Shown: piece after piece, positions 1 through 8,011 of the stretch
Layout of the letters: each line of letters starts with the position of its first letter
Numbering within the stretch: position 1 is the first letter of the stretch
NCBI GenBank assembly: GCA_022241785.1
Contig: JAKOMP010000007.1
Coordinates: forward strand, 56,564-115,319
DNA: 58,756 bases
Direction: 5' to 3'
From: Cyanocohniella sp. LLY
Lineage (GTDB): Bacteria; Cyanobacteriota; Cyanobacteriia; Cyanobacteriales; Nostocaceae
Position numbers and translations under genes: made by a program
Notes under the pieces: generated by a model
Told to the model about the DNA's origin: nothing
The model's database searches: none
Seen by the model: the letters and a program-made list of their open reading frames with translations, nothing else

Positions 1-1
1 T

Positions 2-55
2 TTCCTCAAGAACCTTGCTATAAGGTATGAATCCTGGTTGCAAGTTGATTTATGA
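2..55 (+). CDS. 3' end of an unidentified gene upstream of the AbiEii-like gene (partial)
   Basis: An open frame enters from the left edge, reads FLKNLAIRYESWLQVDL and stops at TGA 53-55. That stop overlaps the ATG of the next gene in an ATGA junction, which implies translational coupling. In AbiE-type pairs the antitoxin lies directly upstream of the nucleotidyltransferase toxin, so this is probably the antitoxin's C-terminus; that is inferred from position only. Eighteen codons are too few to recognise a family. Confidence 0.45.
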   Translation, partial: FLKNLAIRYESWLQVDL

Positions 56-807
56 CATTCAAACTAGAACACCATAATAAAATTCTCACGATTCTTGAAG
101 GTTTAGACTCTGAAGTACTTCTTGAGGGTTCTGCTTACTTCGGTGGTGGGACTCTTCTTGCTCTTGATTTTGAAGAATACAGATGGAGTAACGACATTGA
201 TTTTATTGCTTCTGTTGGTTCAGAAGGCTACAAATACCTCCGTAAAGTAGTATTTGATGATGGGTATGAAGCATTATTTCGTGATTTGAGTAAAATCAAA
301 ATTGGACGTGGTACTACTAACCAATATGGAATCAGGATGATAGTTTTTGTAGATGATGTGCCTATCAAAACAGAAATTATTGCGGAAACTCGTTTCCAAC
401 CTGACCCGCCAAGATATCCCAAGTGGTCGCCTGTTCCTTGCTTAAGTCTCTATGACTGTTTTACCTCTAAACTGCTGTCAAATTCCGACCGCTTCATGGA
501 TGACAGCGTTGAGGCGAGAGATTTAATTGATCTAGCAGTTCTCAGATTACAATCTCCAATCCCTCCAATATCAATTAATAAAGCCGAGAAAGCCTATGAG
601 GTAATGCGTCCTTTGTTCATAGCAATACAACGCTTTCAGTCAAGACCAAATTACAGAGAAAAATTCTTTGTGGGACTACAAGTTGATAAAGCTCAGATCC
701 CCAAAATTATTGACGGTATTGATTTATTAGCAGAAGATTTAGGTTTATCCCACACTCTAAGGCTTTTTCAAGAACAGCACCATATATTTGGGGATTTAGA
801 ACCATAA
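52..807 (+). CDS. AbiEii/AbiGii-type nucleotidyltransferase toxin
   Basis: 251 residues. The N-terminal half carries the nucleotidyltransferase signature: GGGTLLAL at about residues 32-39 followed by SNDIDFI at about 46-52, where the D-x-D pair should bind metal and NTP. The middle has KLLSNSDRFMDDS then RDLIDLAVL (about 140-165), which is typical of AbiEii proteins. AbiEii-family toxins use NTPs to modify cellular RNA and stop growth; some confer abortive infection. The ATG overlaps the stop of the preceding frame by 4 bp, as in a bicistronic toxin-antitoxin operon. The length is normal and I see no lesion. Family membership is fairly secure; activity and target are unknown. Confidence 0.75.
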   Translation: MTFKLEHHNKILTILEGLDSEVLLEGSAYFGGGTLLALDFEEYRWSNDIDFIASVGSEGYKYLRKVVFDDGYEALFRDLSKIKIGRGTTNQYGIRMIVFVDDVPIKTEIIAETRFQPDPPRYPKWSPVPCLSLYDCFTSKLLSNSDRFMDDSVEARDLIDLAVLRLQSPIPPISINKAEKAYEVMRPLFIAIQRFQSRPNYREKFFVGLQVDKAQIPKIIDGIDLLAEDLGLSHTLRLFQEQHHIFGDLEP

Positions 808-924
808 ATGTCCTGAGATTAGATCGGCATAGTTCCAAATCAGCCTATACATCACCCATTGCAGAACGAATCATTCAAAGTCAGACCGTATCTTTGATGA
901 GAAAACCTGTGTTGAGGGTTTAGA

Positions 925-999
925 ATGGTTTGTCAACGGGTTGTAATTGATACTAATATCATAGTCTCTGCATTGGTTGTTGGGGGCAGAATATCTATG
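925..999 (+). pseudogene. N-terminal fragment of a PIN-domain toxin
   Basis: The frame from ATG 925 begins MVCQRVVIDTNIIVSALV. This is the beta-1 strand plus first acidic residue of a PIN domain (VIDTNIIVSAL). After about 25 codons resemblance to PIN stops and the frame runs antisense through the end of the oppositely oriented PIN gene at 1030, so it looks truncated. An open frame ending at TAG 921-923, two bases before this ATG and finishing SLMRKPVLRV, may be the tail of its antitoxin; this is a guess from spacing. Confidence 0.5.
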
Positions 1000-1029
1000 C
1001 TTCCTTTGGCATGGCAGGAAGATACTTCA

Positions 1030-1535
1030 CTAATCAAAAATAGAAATTACATTAATATTAGATATCCTAAACATAGGCTTTGTTTTTTTCTCAGTCGTCA
1101 AAAATTCCTCTGCACCAGTTGACAACGCAGCTGCAATATGTAGAGCATCCATAGCAGCTAAACCATACTGACAAGCAATGTTATACAGCGCTTCCGGCTA
1201 TTATGCAATACAGTTTTCCTGTTGCCCCTGTCCTATCATAGCTTTCAGCTTTGAGGATGTACCTCATAGCCGCCGGAAGTGCTGTAAGCATCTTGTATTA
1301 CTTCTTCTATATCATTAGCCCAGTAAGTGACGGCACTAAAGAATAATTCGTAAAATTCAGCTTCTGCCGTTTTTCGATTGTAAATTGCTTTAGGCATTAC
1401 TTCCATTTTGATAAATTCGCTCGAAGCAAATTCACGGTTTAAATCTGCTAAAACTTCCAAAGCTTTCTCTGAATCTTCTCCCACACCACGCGCCGCAGTT
1501 ACTAGCACTCCCGAATCGATAAAAGCTATCTTCAT
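1030..1535 (-). pseudogene. PIN-domain (VapC-like) toxin gene interrupted by a 99-bp insertion
   Basis: From ATG 1535 the frame reads MKIAFIDSGVLVTAARG through IQDAY, then enters an inserted element (1186-1284) and stops at 1245. Beyond the element the family's C-terminal half continues in another frame: NIACQYGLAAMDALHIAAAL then TTEKKTKPMF, ending at TAG 1030-1032. Removing the element plus one TA copy joins QDAY directly to NIACQYG in frame and gives a normal 134-aa PIN protein with acidic residues D7 and DALH. The start overlaps the antitoxin stop by 4 bp. As it stands only a 96-aa truncated product lacking the last PIN acidic residues would be made, probably inactive. Confidence 0.8.
1186..1284. 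mobile_element. 99-bp MITE-like element with TA target duplication
   Basis: The ends are inverted repeats: CAGCGCTTCCGGC on the left and, read from the right end, CAGCACTTCCGGC (12 of 13 identical). The element is flanked by TA at 1184-1185 and 1285-1286. It sits inside a PIN gene, and excising it with one TA restores the reading frame exactly. TA target duplication is the habit of the IS630/Tc1-mariner superfamily, so a non-autonomous derivative of such an element is a reasonable inference. No coding capacity; no second copy seen in this window. Confidence 0.75.
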
Positions 1536-1774
1536 GCCTCAGTTTCCTGTACTCCCCCACGACGACTAGCAATTTCTTTTTCTATTTCATCTCGACTTAA
1601 TAACGGTTCACCAGAATCAATAATTCTAGAACGGATTTGGCGTAAACGTTCTCCCAATGGAGTTTTATTTACAGAAGTTTTCATACGAAGAAATTCAATA
1701 AAATCTAAAACTTCCTCTTGTTTGTCTAGTGGAAGGGAACGCCACTTGGTTAATAATTCTTGTTCTGCAATCAT
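1532..1774 (-). CDS. Small antitoxin (DUF2281/VapB-like) partner of the interrupted PIN gene
   Basis: 80 residues, starting MIAEQELLTKWRSLPLDKQ and continuing EEVLDFIEFLRMK. The pattern of an amphipathic N-terminal helix ending in an LPxxKQxEVLDFIEFL stretch is common in small cyanobacterial antitoxins encoded just before PIN toxins. The C-terminal half is charged (RLRQIRSRI, RDEIEKEIASRRGG), as expected for the toxin-wrapping tail. Its stop overlaps the toxin start by 4 bp (ATGA, 1532-1535). With the toxin disrupted, this antitoxin is probably an orphan now. The family name is from remembered motifs. Confidence 0.7.
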   Translation of the reverse strand: MIAEQELLTKWRSLPLDKQEEVLDFIEFLRMKTSVNKTPLGERLRQIRSRIIDSGEPLLSRDEIEKEIASRRGGVQETEA

Positions 1775-1837
1775 CTTGACTACCTACCTCTGATAATTTG
1801 GTAAATTCTATTTGATATATCACTATTTTAATTTTTG

Positions 1838-2035
1838 CTAGTATTGTTCCCAAGTTACAGTACCATTTATTTGTGCATCTTCTAATTCAATAATTGCATC
1901 TTTAATATCTTCTTCGTCTTCAAGTTCACTAACATTTAGTAACTCTAAAACTTCTTCTAAAGTTCCTTCATAAGCTTGTTCTAGCCGTTCATGTATTTCT
2001 TTTAACAAAGTTTCTTTTTTAGTAGGCGCTTCCAT
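1838..2035 (-). CDS. Small acidic protein, possibly an antitoxin
   Basis: 65 residues, very acidic, predicted helical: MEAPTKKETLLKEIHERLEQ, then GTLEEVLELLNVSEL and IIELEDAQINGTVTWEQY. The end resembles small antitoxins that pair with RelE/ParE-type toxins in cyanobacteria, but no toxin gene follows: the 62 bp before the next gene (stop of this frame at 1838, antitoxin start at 1774) hold none. It lies upstream of the DUF2281-like gene on the same strand and may share its transcript. Function unproven. Confidence 0.5.
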   Translation of the reverse strand: MEAPTKKETLLKEIHERLEQAYEGTLEEVLELLNVSELEDEEDIKDAIIELEDAQINGTVTWEQY

Positions 2036-2088
2036 GCTTATATTTATGATGACTTACTATTTTATTTATTTTACTAGAATTTATCACT

Positions 2089-2212
2089 TCAGTTCTTCCG
2101 AAAAGATGAGGACTAAAGTCCTCTCTACGAACCGTAATTGAGAAATATCACGTTCGTAGTAAGCCCTTCAGTGCTTCCGAAAAGATGAGGACTAAAGTCC
2201 TCACTACGAGCT
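2089..2212. repeat. Tandem copies of the GAGGACTAAAGTCCTC repeat
   Basis: Two near-identical units of about 45 bp (2089-2133 and 2167-2212) each contain the 16-bp palindrome GAGGACTAAAGTCCTC (2108-2123 and 2187-2202) followed by CTACGA. Between them CTACGAAC and GTTCGTAG form a further inverted pair. A third copy of the palindrome is at 6496-6511. It is an intergenic dispersed repeat; the second unit abuts the stop codon of the glycosyltransferase gene, so it could serve as a transcript-end hairpin. Confidence 0.75.
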
Positions 2213-4440
2213 TATTTCTTATATATTTCCCACATTTGCTGATAAGCTTTCTCCATCTCTAGGGTAAATTGCTTACCATTCCATAGCGGTGCTGTTTGTC
2301 TTGACTGTCGCAATTTCCCAACAACTTGTTGTCTTAAAACAGCATCTTTACCCAAGCGTACACCCCATTCTATATACTCTGCATCTGTCCAAGCTATACC
2401 TTCTGTCACACCTACATTCATCATCATGGTGTAACTGTTTCGCGCTGCAAATTGTTCACCCACTCTGGTTACTAAGGGTATACCCATCCAGAGGGTTTCT
2501 AGGGTTGTAGTTGCGCCGTTGTAGGGGTAAGTGTCTAATACTACATCAGCAATGGCTAAATTGGCTCGGTGCGTAGCTTCGGTGGGGTCTTGGGGTAAAA
2601 ATCGCAGCCGGGAAGTATCTACACCCTCTTCTTCGGCTATTTTGTAGAAAAACTGTTTAATGGTTTCTTCTTCAGCATCACCTTTAATTAAGAAGTAGCT
2701 ATTGGGTACTTCTTTGATAATTTTCATTTGCCATTTTGTAGTTTCAGGATGGCGTTTATATCCTCGTTGGGCGCTGAGATAGATAACAGCATCGCTAGGA
2801 ATATTTAATTCATCTCGGCGTAGTGTGGGTATACCTACTTCAAAGCCATCAACTGCTATATATGTCTGGGGTAATCGCCAAATTTTCTCTGTATAATATT
2901 CCTGTGCTGAATCTGGTAATACGTAAGGGTCGGCAATAAAGTAATCAATTGCAGGTATACCGGAAGCATCCCAACCCAGCCAAGTAACTTGAATTGGTGC
3001 GGGTTTGAGCGCCATGACTGTACAACTTATATCTAGTGTTATGCTATCTAAGTCTATTAAAATATCGATTTCATCTGCATGGATTTGTTCGGCAATTTCT
3101 AAAGCTGTGATTCCTAACTTATGAACTTTATCTGCTTTGTTGACAAACCATTCCTGTGCAAACTGATCTAGAGGATTATAGTTAATTAGATAAGTATAAA
3201 TTTCAAAATTATCATGGTTATGATGTTGGAATAACCAGCGTGATAACCAGCCTACAGAATGCCTTTTTAAAGCATAAGATACATAACCAATTTTTAACTT
3301 TTTCTGAGATGTTGCTGTTTGTTGATGTTTAATATTTTTCTGAAAATAACGCTCGAAAGCTTCATGATATGTGGCTTGTATATTATTTTGGCAAATTTGT
3401 GCTAATGGATTGTGAATGTTTTTAAAATTTTCAGGGCTGTCTTTAAGGTGAGGTATAGTAAAAGATGGTGTTAATAAACGGAGAGTTCTTACTTCATCTA
3501 AAATAATTGACTGGTTTTTGATAAACTCTAAGCGCAAATTTTCTAAGTGTTTACTTGTTGAATATATTTCTTGCCAATATCCACCAGAAGACAATAAACC
3601 GCGTAGCACTAAATAAGTAGCATAAACTTTATCAGGTATTTCTGTAGATAAAGAAAGACATAACTTAGCTTTTGCTATACCCTGAGAATAATTTTTAGCA
3701 TTTTGATAAAAAATCGCCAAGTGTCTTGATAGCTCCAATAATATTGTTACGTTATTGGGAGCCTGACTTAAATATAATTCTAAAAGTTGTGCTGCTGTTG
3801 TTGGCTGTGCAAATGTGTGACCAATTTTCATGACAGCAGATAGAAATACATCAGCGAAATCTGCTGTGTTAATTAAGTATGATAAGCAAGATTGGATGAA
3901 ATCGATAGATGATTCATTTAAAGGTGGAGTATCTAGGACTTGCTGTAATACTTGTAATAATAATTCTAAATTTAAGTCAATAAATTTTTGTGCGTTTAAT
4001 AATTCAATAATACCTAATTCTGTAAATTCTATTCCTATATAATTATTCAGTTTAAAGGCAATATTAACTATTTTTAAAAGATTATTAATATTGTGATTAT
4101 TAATTTCTCTTATATGCTGCCGAATCATCCAGGCAAGAGAAAATTCTTCTAGTTTTTCCTGTCTTTCTGCTTCTAGTTGTAAGACTTGAGTTAGTTCTTG
4201 TGTATAAACTTCAATATTTTCTGCTTCTACATCTGCCAAGGGCAGCATCCAAGTCATTTGTGCTTCTACCTCTTTTCCTTGTAACAACAGCATTAAACCT
4301 AAATACCAATAGTGTGAAATTACATTGGCTTCAGATTCTATTGCTTGCTCATATAAATCGGCTGCTTGTTCGTATTTTTCTGTTATCAGGTATTCATACG
4401 CTTGCTGTTGCCAGTTATATTCTATAATTTCAGTTTTCAT
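2212..4440 (-). CDS. TPR-containing O-GlcNAc-transferase-like (SPINDLY/GT41) glycosyltransferase
   Basis: 742 residues. Residues 1 to about 330 are helical, beginning with a TPR-like unit (residues 12-46, AADLYEQAIESEANVISHYW). The C-terminal half is the SPINDLY/OGT catalytic domain: LKIGYVSYALKRHSVGW near 382, PIQVTWLGWDASG and IDYFIADPYVLP near 480-500, YLSAQRGYKRHPE near 560, and the donor-binding stretch DTYPYNGATTTLETLWMGIP near 640. Family members move a sugar from a nucleotide donor onto Ser/Thr of proteins. It lies 107 bp downstream of a pilin-like gene on the same strand, separated by a terminator-like hairpin, which suggests the pilin or another surface protein as substrate. Acceptor and sugar are not determinable here. 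Confidence 0.8.
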   Translation of the reverse strand: MKTEIIEYNWQQQAYEYLITEKYEQAADLYEQAIESEANVISHYWYLGLMLLLQGKEVEAQMTWMLPLADVEAENIEVYTQELTQVLQLEAERQEKLEEFSLAWMIRQHIREINNHNINNLLKIVNIAFKLNNYIGIEFTELGIIELLNAQKFIDLNLELLLQVLQQVLDTPPLNESSIDFIQSCLSYLINTADFADVFLSAVMKIGHTFAQPTTAAQLLELYLSQAPNNVTILLELSRHLAIFYQNAKNYSQGIAKAKLCLSLSTEIPDKVYATYLVLRGLLSSGGYWQEIYSTSKHLENLRLEFIKNQSIILDEVRTLRLLTPSFTIPHLKDSPENFKNIHNPLAQICQNNIQATYHEAFERYFQKNIKHQQTATSQKKLKIGYVSYALKRHSVGWLSRWLFQHHNHDNFEIYTYLINYNPLDQFAQEWFVNKADKVHKLGITALEIAEQIHADEIDILIDLDSITLDISCTVMALKPAPIQVTWLGWDASGIPAIDYFIADPYVLPDSAQEYYTEKIWRLPQTYIAVDGFEVGIPTLRRDELNIPSDAVIYLSAQRGYKRHPETTKWQMKIIKEVPNSYFLIKGDAEEETIKQFFYKIAEEEGVDTSRLRFLPQDPTEATHRANLAIADVVLDTYPYNGATTTLETLWMGIPLVTRVGEQFAARNSYTMMMNVGVTEGIAWTDAEYIEWGVRLGKDAVLRQQVVGKLRQSRQTAPLWNGKQFTLEMEKAYQQMWEIYKK

Positions 4441-4466
4441 ATTAGTGTTAGTTCCTCAATAAATGC

Positions 4467-4498
4467 TAAAAAAGGTGAGTAGAGTATACCCACCTTTG
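4467..4498 (-). terminator. Intrinsic terminator after the pilin-like gene
   Basis: On the minus strand AAAGGTG at 4497-4491 pairs with CACCTTT at 4477-4471, separated by a 13-nt loop, and the stem runs directly into TTTTTTAG. It is 50 bp past the pilin stop and 31 bp before the glycosyltransferase start. It probably ends most pilin transcripts and lets only readthrough feed the glycosyltransferase, a usual way to make pilin far more abundant than its modifying enzyme. Confidence 0.65.
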
Positions 4499-4547
4499 AA
4501 AAAGATTGCTAACAATATTGTTGTCAGCAGACTGATTGCATTATTAT

Positions 4548-5123
4548 TTATCTAACTGCTCTTTGGTTTGCACCACAGTCCATACCAGTAAAGGGGGGAC
4601 CTCCAGTAGGTGTTCCAGCATCTACGGTGCTACCTACTTTCACAGGATCGTCAGTTTCACACAAAATAGCGATTGTGGTAGCTTCCCCAGCACCTCCACC
4701 TGCTGTTTGTCCAATAGCAACGTTACCAACGTAGCCTTTCAAAATAGCAGGGTTAGCAGCAGGAGTTGTTGGTAGAGCGACAATATCGGCACCATCTCCA
4801 CCAAGGTCACCCAGTGTGTAAGTATAGTTTTCTGTTTGTGTTTTGATGCCCAGTCCTAGTTTGTTAAATTCAGCTTGGTCAGTAACGAAGTTGGGATTTT
4901 CCAAAATATAAGCTTGTTGAGCGCGATTGACAGAACCAGTATAGGTTTTTGCTTCTGAGGCGCGGGCTTTGTTAGCTTGGTTCAAGAAAGAGGGTAATGC
5001 AATAGCGGATAAAATACCAATGATGATGATTACAACAAGTAATTCAATCAGTGTAAAACCTTGTTCGTCTTTCTTTTTGTTGAGGATGTGTTGAAGAAAC
5101 TTGGCTTTTAATTCGGTTTTCAT
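4548..5123 (-). CDS. pilA: Type IV pilin-like protein (PilA family)
   Basis: 191 residues. A positively charged leader ends KKDEQG, followed by the class III signal FTLIELLVVIIIIGILSAIA. Prepilin peptidase should cut after Gly22 and methylate Phe23; Glu+5 is present (E27). The hydrophobic N-terminal helix (23-42) continues into the assembly helix. Two cysteines near the end (ILCE and GMDCG) can close the pilin D-loop. The globular domain is rich in Gly, Thr and Ala. The product is a pilus subunit or pseudopilin for motility, adhesion or DNA uptake. The next gene downstream is an OGT-like glycosyltransferase. Major versus minor pilin cannot be decided from sequence. Confidence 0.85.
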   Translation of the reverse strand: MKTELKAKFLQHILNKKKDEQGFTLIELLVVIIIIGILSAIALPSFLNQANKARASEAKTYTGSVNRAQQAYILENPNFVTDQAEFNKLGLGIKTQTENYTYTLGDLGGDGADIVALPTTPAANPAILKGYVGNVAIGQTAGGGAGEATTIAILCETDDPVKVGSTVDAGTPTGGPPFTGMDCGANQRAVR

Positions 5124-5346
5124 AAGTGTTTTCCCGGTGTTATGTAGTGGTCTCGTGTTCTAGATATAACTTACCCACACCTGATCACTTTCATATCACC
5201 TCTAGGCGAAAATTTTTTTGGCTAAGATTTCATTTCTATATATAGGAAGTTAGATAGTGATTCTGCTGTTGGCGACGGGAGGCTGAACCTTTTAATAACG
5301 TCAGTTCGGGTTAAGGACTCATATCATGTCCAGTAAAAAACTTGTC

Positions 5347-5392
5347 ATTGCGTTCGCGTAGCGTGCGCGAAGCGCTTACGAAGCAACGCAAT
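5347..5392. repeat. Compact palindromic repeat (GTCATTGCG family)
   Basis: ATTGCGTT at 5347-5354 is complemented by AACGCAAT at 5385-5392; the inside (TTCGCGTAGCGTGCGCGAAGC) is also self-complementary. It is related to the larger 58549-58700 element, which shares the GTCATTGCG end and the TTCGCGTAGCGTG core. It interrupts a Uma2-like gene on the minus strand. Such palindromes are abundant in Nostocales genomes. Confidence 0.65.
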
Positions 5393-5487
5393 CCCACAAC
5401 CTATGCGATTTCCCTTCAACCAATTCCATCCGCCATTCTGGATGCTCGGTTTGTAGTTGCTCTAAGTCGGCAATGCTCAGGGACATA
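5376..5487 (-). pseudogene. N-terminal remnant of a Uma2-family endonuclease
   Basis: From ATG 5487 the frame reads MSLSIADLEQLQTEHPEW then RMELVEGK, the typical start of Uma2/DUF820 proteins (the E-hxxG element precedes the PD-(D/E)XK core). After EGK it runs into the palindromic repeat at 5347-5392 and stops at 5376-5378 after 36 codons. The rest of the gene is absent. It is a fragment, cut at or near the repeat. An intact family member is present at 33413. Confidence 0.6.
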
Positions 5488-5596
5488 TTACGCCAAATAA
5501 CGCTTCTATATCTATCATAAGTAGATCAACCCACGAAAGCTACAATGTATGGTATCCAAACAAAAACGGCTGTAGAGTTTACCATTAATAGCATCG

Positions 5597-6382
5597 ATGA
5601 AAACAGATGTGATTTTTTATGAACTGATTAAGGAACTACCACAAATATTTTTTGAACTAATTGAAAAACCTGATACAAATCCCAACATCTACACATTTAC
5701 TGCGCCTGAAGTCAAACAACAATCATTTCGCTTAGATGGCGTATTCACCACAAGAGAGGGATTTGAAAATGAACCTTTATATTTTGTAGAATTGCAAACC
5801 TACAAAGATGAAGAATTTTACGAACGGCTTTTTGGGGAAATTTTTGTTTATTTTCGTCAATATCAACCAGCTAACTCAGATTGGTATGCCATTGTAATTT
5901 ACGACAAACGCATTCACGAAAGCCCACCACATCCCCGCTATCGGGTTTTAACAGAACAGCATTTACGCTGTGTTTACCTAAATGAACTTTCTACGAGAGA
6001 TGAATATTCTTTGGGGTTAGGAATCGCCAAACTGTTTGTAGAAACACCTAAAAAATCTCCTTCCTTAGCCCAACAGCTAATCACTCAGGCGAGGCAAAAT
6101 TTACCTGATGAAAATCTGCAAAAGAAAGTGCTAGCATTTATCCAAGCCATAGTATTTTACAAGTTTCCCACGCTCGCTTTAGAGGAAATTGAAACCATGC
6201 TTGATTTAGATGAATTCAAAAATACTCGACTATACGAAAGTATTTTGCAAAGGACAGAGGTAGCAACAAAATTAAAATTAGCCTCAAAATGTGTTGAGAG
6301 AGGAATGAGCATTCAAGAAACGGCAGAGTTTTTAGAACTAGATACTGAAATCATTAGAAAACATCTACAACAACAGTCTTAG
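5597..6382 (+). CDS. Rpn-family (DUF2887) PD-(D/E)XK nuclease-like protein
   Basis: 261 residues. The N-terminus MKTDVIFYELIKELPQIFFE, then SFRLDGVFTT (about 42-51) and YFVELQTYKDEEFYERLF (about 61-78), fit the Rpn/transposase-like nuclease family: the Asp of RLDG and the ExQ of VELQT would be the PD-(D/E)XK metal ligands. The C-terminus contains a helical region ending ECAETAEFLELD-like text (MSIQETAEFLELDTEIIRK), a putative helix-turn-helix. E. coli Rpn proteins are nucleases that raise recombination and some defend against phage; cyanobacteria carry many copies. The gene stands alone between repeats, and looks intact. Confidence 0.7.
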   Translation: MKTDVIFYELIKELPQIFFELIEKPDTNPNIYTFTAPEVKQQSFRLDGVFTTREGFENEPLYFVELQTYKDEEFYERLFGEIFVYFRQYQPANSDWYAIVIYDKRIHESPPHPRYRVLTEQHLRCVYLNELSTRDEYSLGLGIAKLFVETPKKSPSLAQQLITQARQNLPDENLQKKVLAFIQAIVFYKFPTLALEEIETMLDLDEFKNTRLYESILQRTEVATKLKLASKCVERGMSIQETAEFLELDTEIIRKHLQQQS

Positions 6383-6495
6383 AGGATGTGTCATGTAGGT
6401 TGGTTTGTTCGCGTCAGTGTTGCGGAGCAATGGAACAGATGCGAATGGCGGCTTCCCACAGGATAACTCAACTTTTCTTTGCTACAGGAGATGGA

Positions 6496-6511
6496 GAGGA
6501 CTAAAGTCCTC
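6496..6511. repeat. Third copy of the GAGGACTAAAGTCCTC palindrome
   Basis: Identical 16-mer to those at 2108 and 2187, again followed by CACTAC. It lies 61 bp upstream of the NTRC start codon, so here it is in a promoter or leader rather than after a gene. Confidence 0.7.
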
Positions 6512-6572
6512 ACTACAAACTTATTAATTATGCTATATTAAGCGTAGTCGTTATGAGTTTGCTTAACTGTTT

Positions 6573-7943
6573 ATGACTAACCCGACTGTAGAAAACTTAG
6601 TGATTATTGGTTCTGGGCCAGCAGGATACACAGCCGCCATCTATGCAGGAAGAGCGAATTTAAAACCGGTGGTATTTGAAGGCTTCCAAATGGGTGGTTT
6701 ACCCGGTGGTCAGTTGATGACAACGACGGAAGTGGAAAACTTTCCGGGGTTTCCCCAAGGGATTACGGGGCCGGAACTGATGGATCAAATGAAGGCGCAA
6801 GCTGAACGCTGGGGGGCTGAGTTATATACTGAAGATGTGATCTCAGTTGATTTGAGTCAGCGTCCTTTTACGGTGCGATCGCCAGAACGAGAAATAAAAA
6901 CCCATAGTATAGTTATAGCTACTGGTGCAACTGCCAAGCGTTTGGGTTTACCTAGCGAACATCAATTCTGGAGTCGGGGTATCTCTGCTTGTGCAATTTG
7001 CGATGGTGCAACACCAATCTTTCACGGTGCGGAATTAGCTGTCATCGGTGCTGGTGACTCGGCGGCGGAAGAGTCAATTTACTTAACTAAATACGGTTCT
7101 AAAGTCAATCTGCTGGTGCGTTCTGATAAGATGCGCGCATCTAAAGCCATGCAAGACCGGGTTTTAAGTAATCCCAAAATTCAAGTGCATTGGAACACTG
7201 AGGCTGTGGATATCTTCGGTGATGGTCACATGACAGGGGTGAAAGTCCGCAATAATCAAACTGGTGTAGAAACTGAACTCCATGCCAAAGGTTTATTTTA
7301 CGCCGTTGGTCACACTCCTAATACTGTGTTATTTAAAGGACAAATAGAACTGGATGATGTGGGTTATGTTGTCACCAAAAACAATTCTGTAGAAACCAGT
7401 GTAGAAGGTGTGTTTGCGGCTGGCGATGTGCAAGACCATGAGTTTCGTCAAGCAATTACGGCTGCGGGTACTGGCTGTATGGCGGCCATGTTAGCAGAAC
7501 GCTGGTTGTCGGCTCATGCTTTAATTCAGGAATTTCATCAACAGCCCGAAACTCCAGATAATGAATTGGAACATCGGCCCGCCAAGAAAACTGAAGCGGA
7601 AGAAGAAGCTGGATTTAACTTACAGGCGACACGTCATGCAGGGGGTTACGCCTTAAGAAAATTATTCCATGAAAGCGATCGCCTGGTGATGGTGAAATAC
7701 GTCGCCCCTGGTTGTGGCCCTTGTCATACCCTAAAGCCCATATTAAATAAGGTAGTAGACGAGTTTGACGGTAATATTCACTTTGTGGAAATTGACATCG
7801 ACCAAGACCGAGATATTGCTGAAAATGCCAACGTCACGGGGACACCGACGATTCAATTCTTTAAAGATAAGGAATTATTGAAGGAAGTCAAAGGCGTGAA
7901 GCAAAAGAGTGAATATCGCCAGATGATTGAAAGTTATCTTTAG
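6573..7943 (+). CDS. NADPH-dependent thioredoxin reductase C (reductase-thioredoxin fusion)
   Basis: 456 residues. Residues 1-320 are a thioredoxin reductase: FAD-binding [14 protein letters not shown] at 13-26, redox pair C140-AI-C143, NADPH-binding GAGDSAAEE near 157-165, and [13 protein letters not shown] late in the FAD domain. After a charged linker (about 325-350) comes a thioredoxin domain with CGPC at 381-384 and the cis-Pro loop GTPTIQFF. The fusion passes electrons from NADPH through FAD to its own thioredoxin and on to 2-Cys peroxiredoxin, in the dark as well as light, a cyanobacterial and plastid speciality. All key residues are present. Monocistronic by spacing. Confidence 0.95.
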   Translation: MTNPTVENLVIIGSGPAGYTAAIYAGRANLKPVVFEGFQMGGLPGGQLMTTTEVENFPGFPQGITGPELMDQMKAQAERWGAELYTEDVISVDLSQRPFTVRSPEREIKTHSIVIATGATAKRLGLPSEHQFWSRGISACAICDGATPIFHGAELAVIGAGDSAAEESIYLTKYGSKVNLLVRSDKMRASKAMQDRVLSNPKIQVHWNTEAVDIFGDGHMTGVKVRNNQTGVETELHAKGLFYAVGHTPNTVLFKGQIELDDVGYVVTKNNSVETSVEGVFAAGDVQDHEFRQAITAAGTGCMAAMLAERWLSAHALIQEFHQQPETPDNELEHRPAKKTEAEEEAGFNLQATRHAGGYALRKLFHESDRLVMVKYVAPGCGPCHTLKPILNKVVDEFDGNIHFVEIDIDQDRDIAENANVTGTPTIQFFKDKELLKEVKGVKQKSEYRQMIESYL

Positions 7944-7953
7944 GGAATGGAGA

Positions 7954-7988
7954 GGGACAAGGAGACAAGGGGACAAGGAGACAAGGGA
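7954..7988. repeat. Octamer tandem repeat GGRGACAA
   Basis: About four units of the octamer GGGGACAA/GGAGACAA just after NTRC. The same octamer recurs at 30413-30449 and 49119-49150. These are short tandemly repeated repetitive sequences, common between genes of heterocystous cyanobacteria. Confidence 0.7.
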
Positions 7989-8011
7989 AAAATAAGTTCT
8001 TATCCCCCCAA

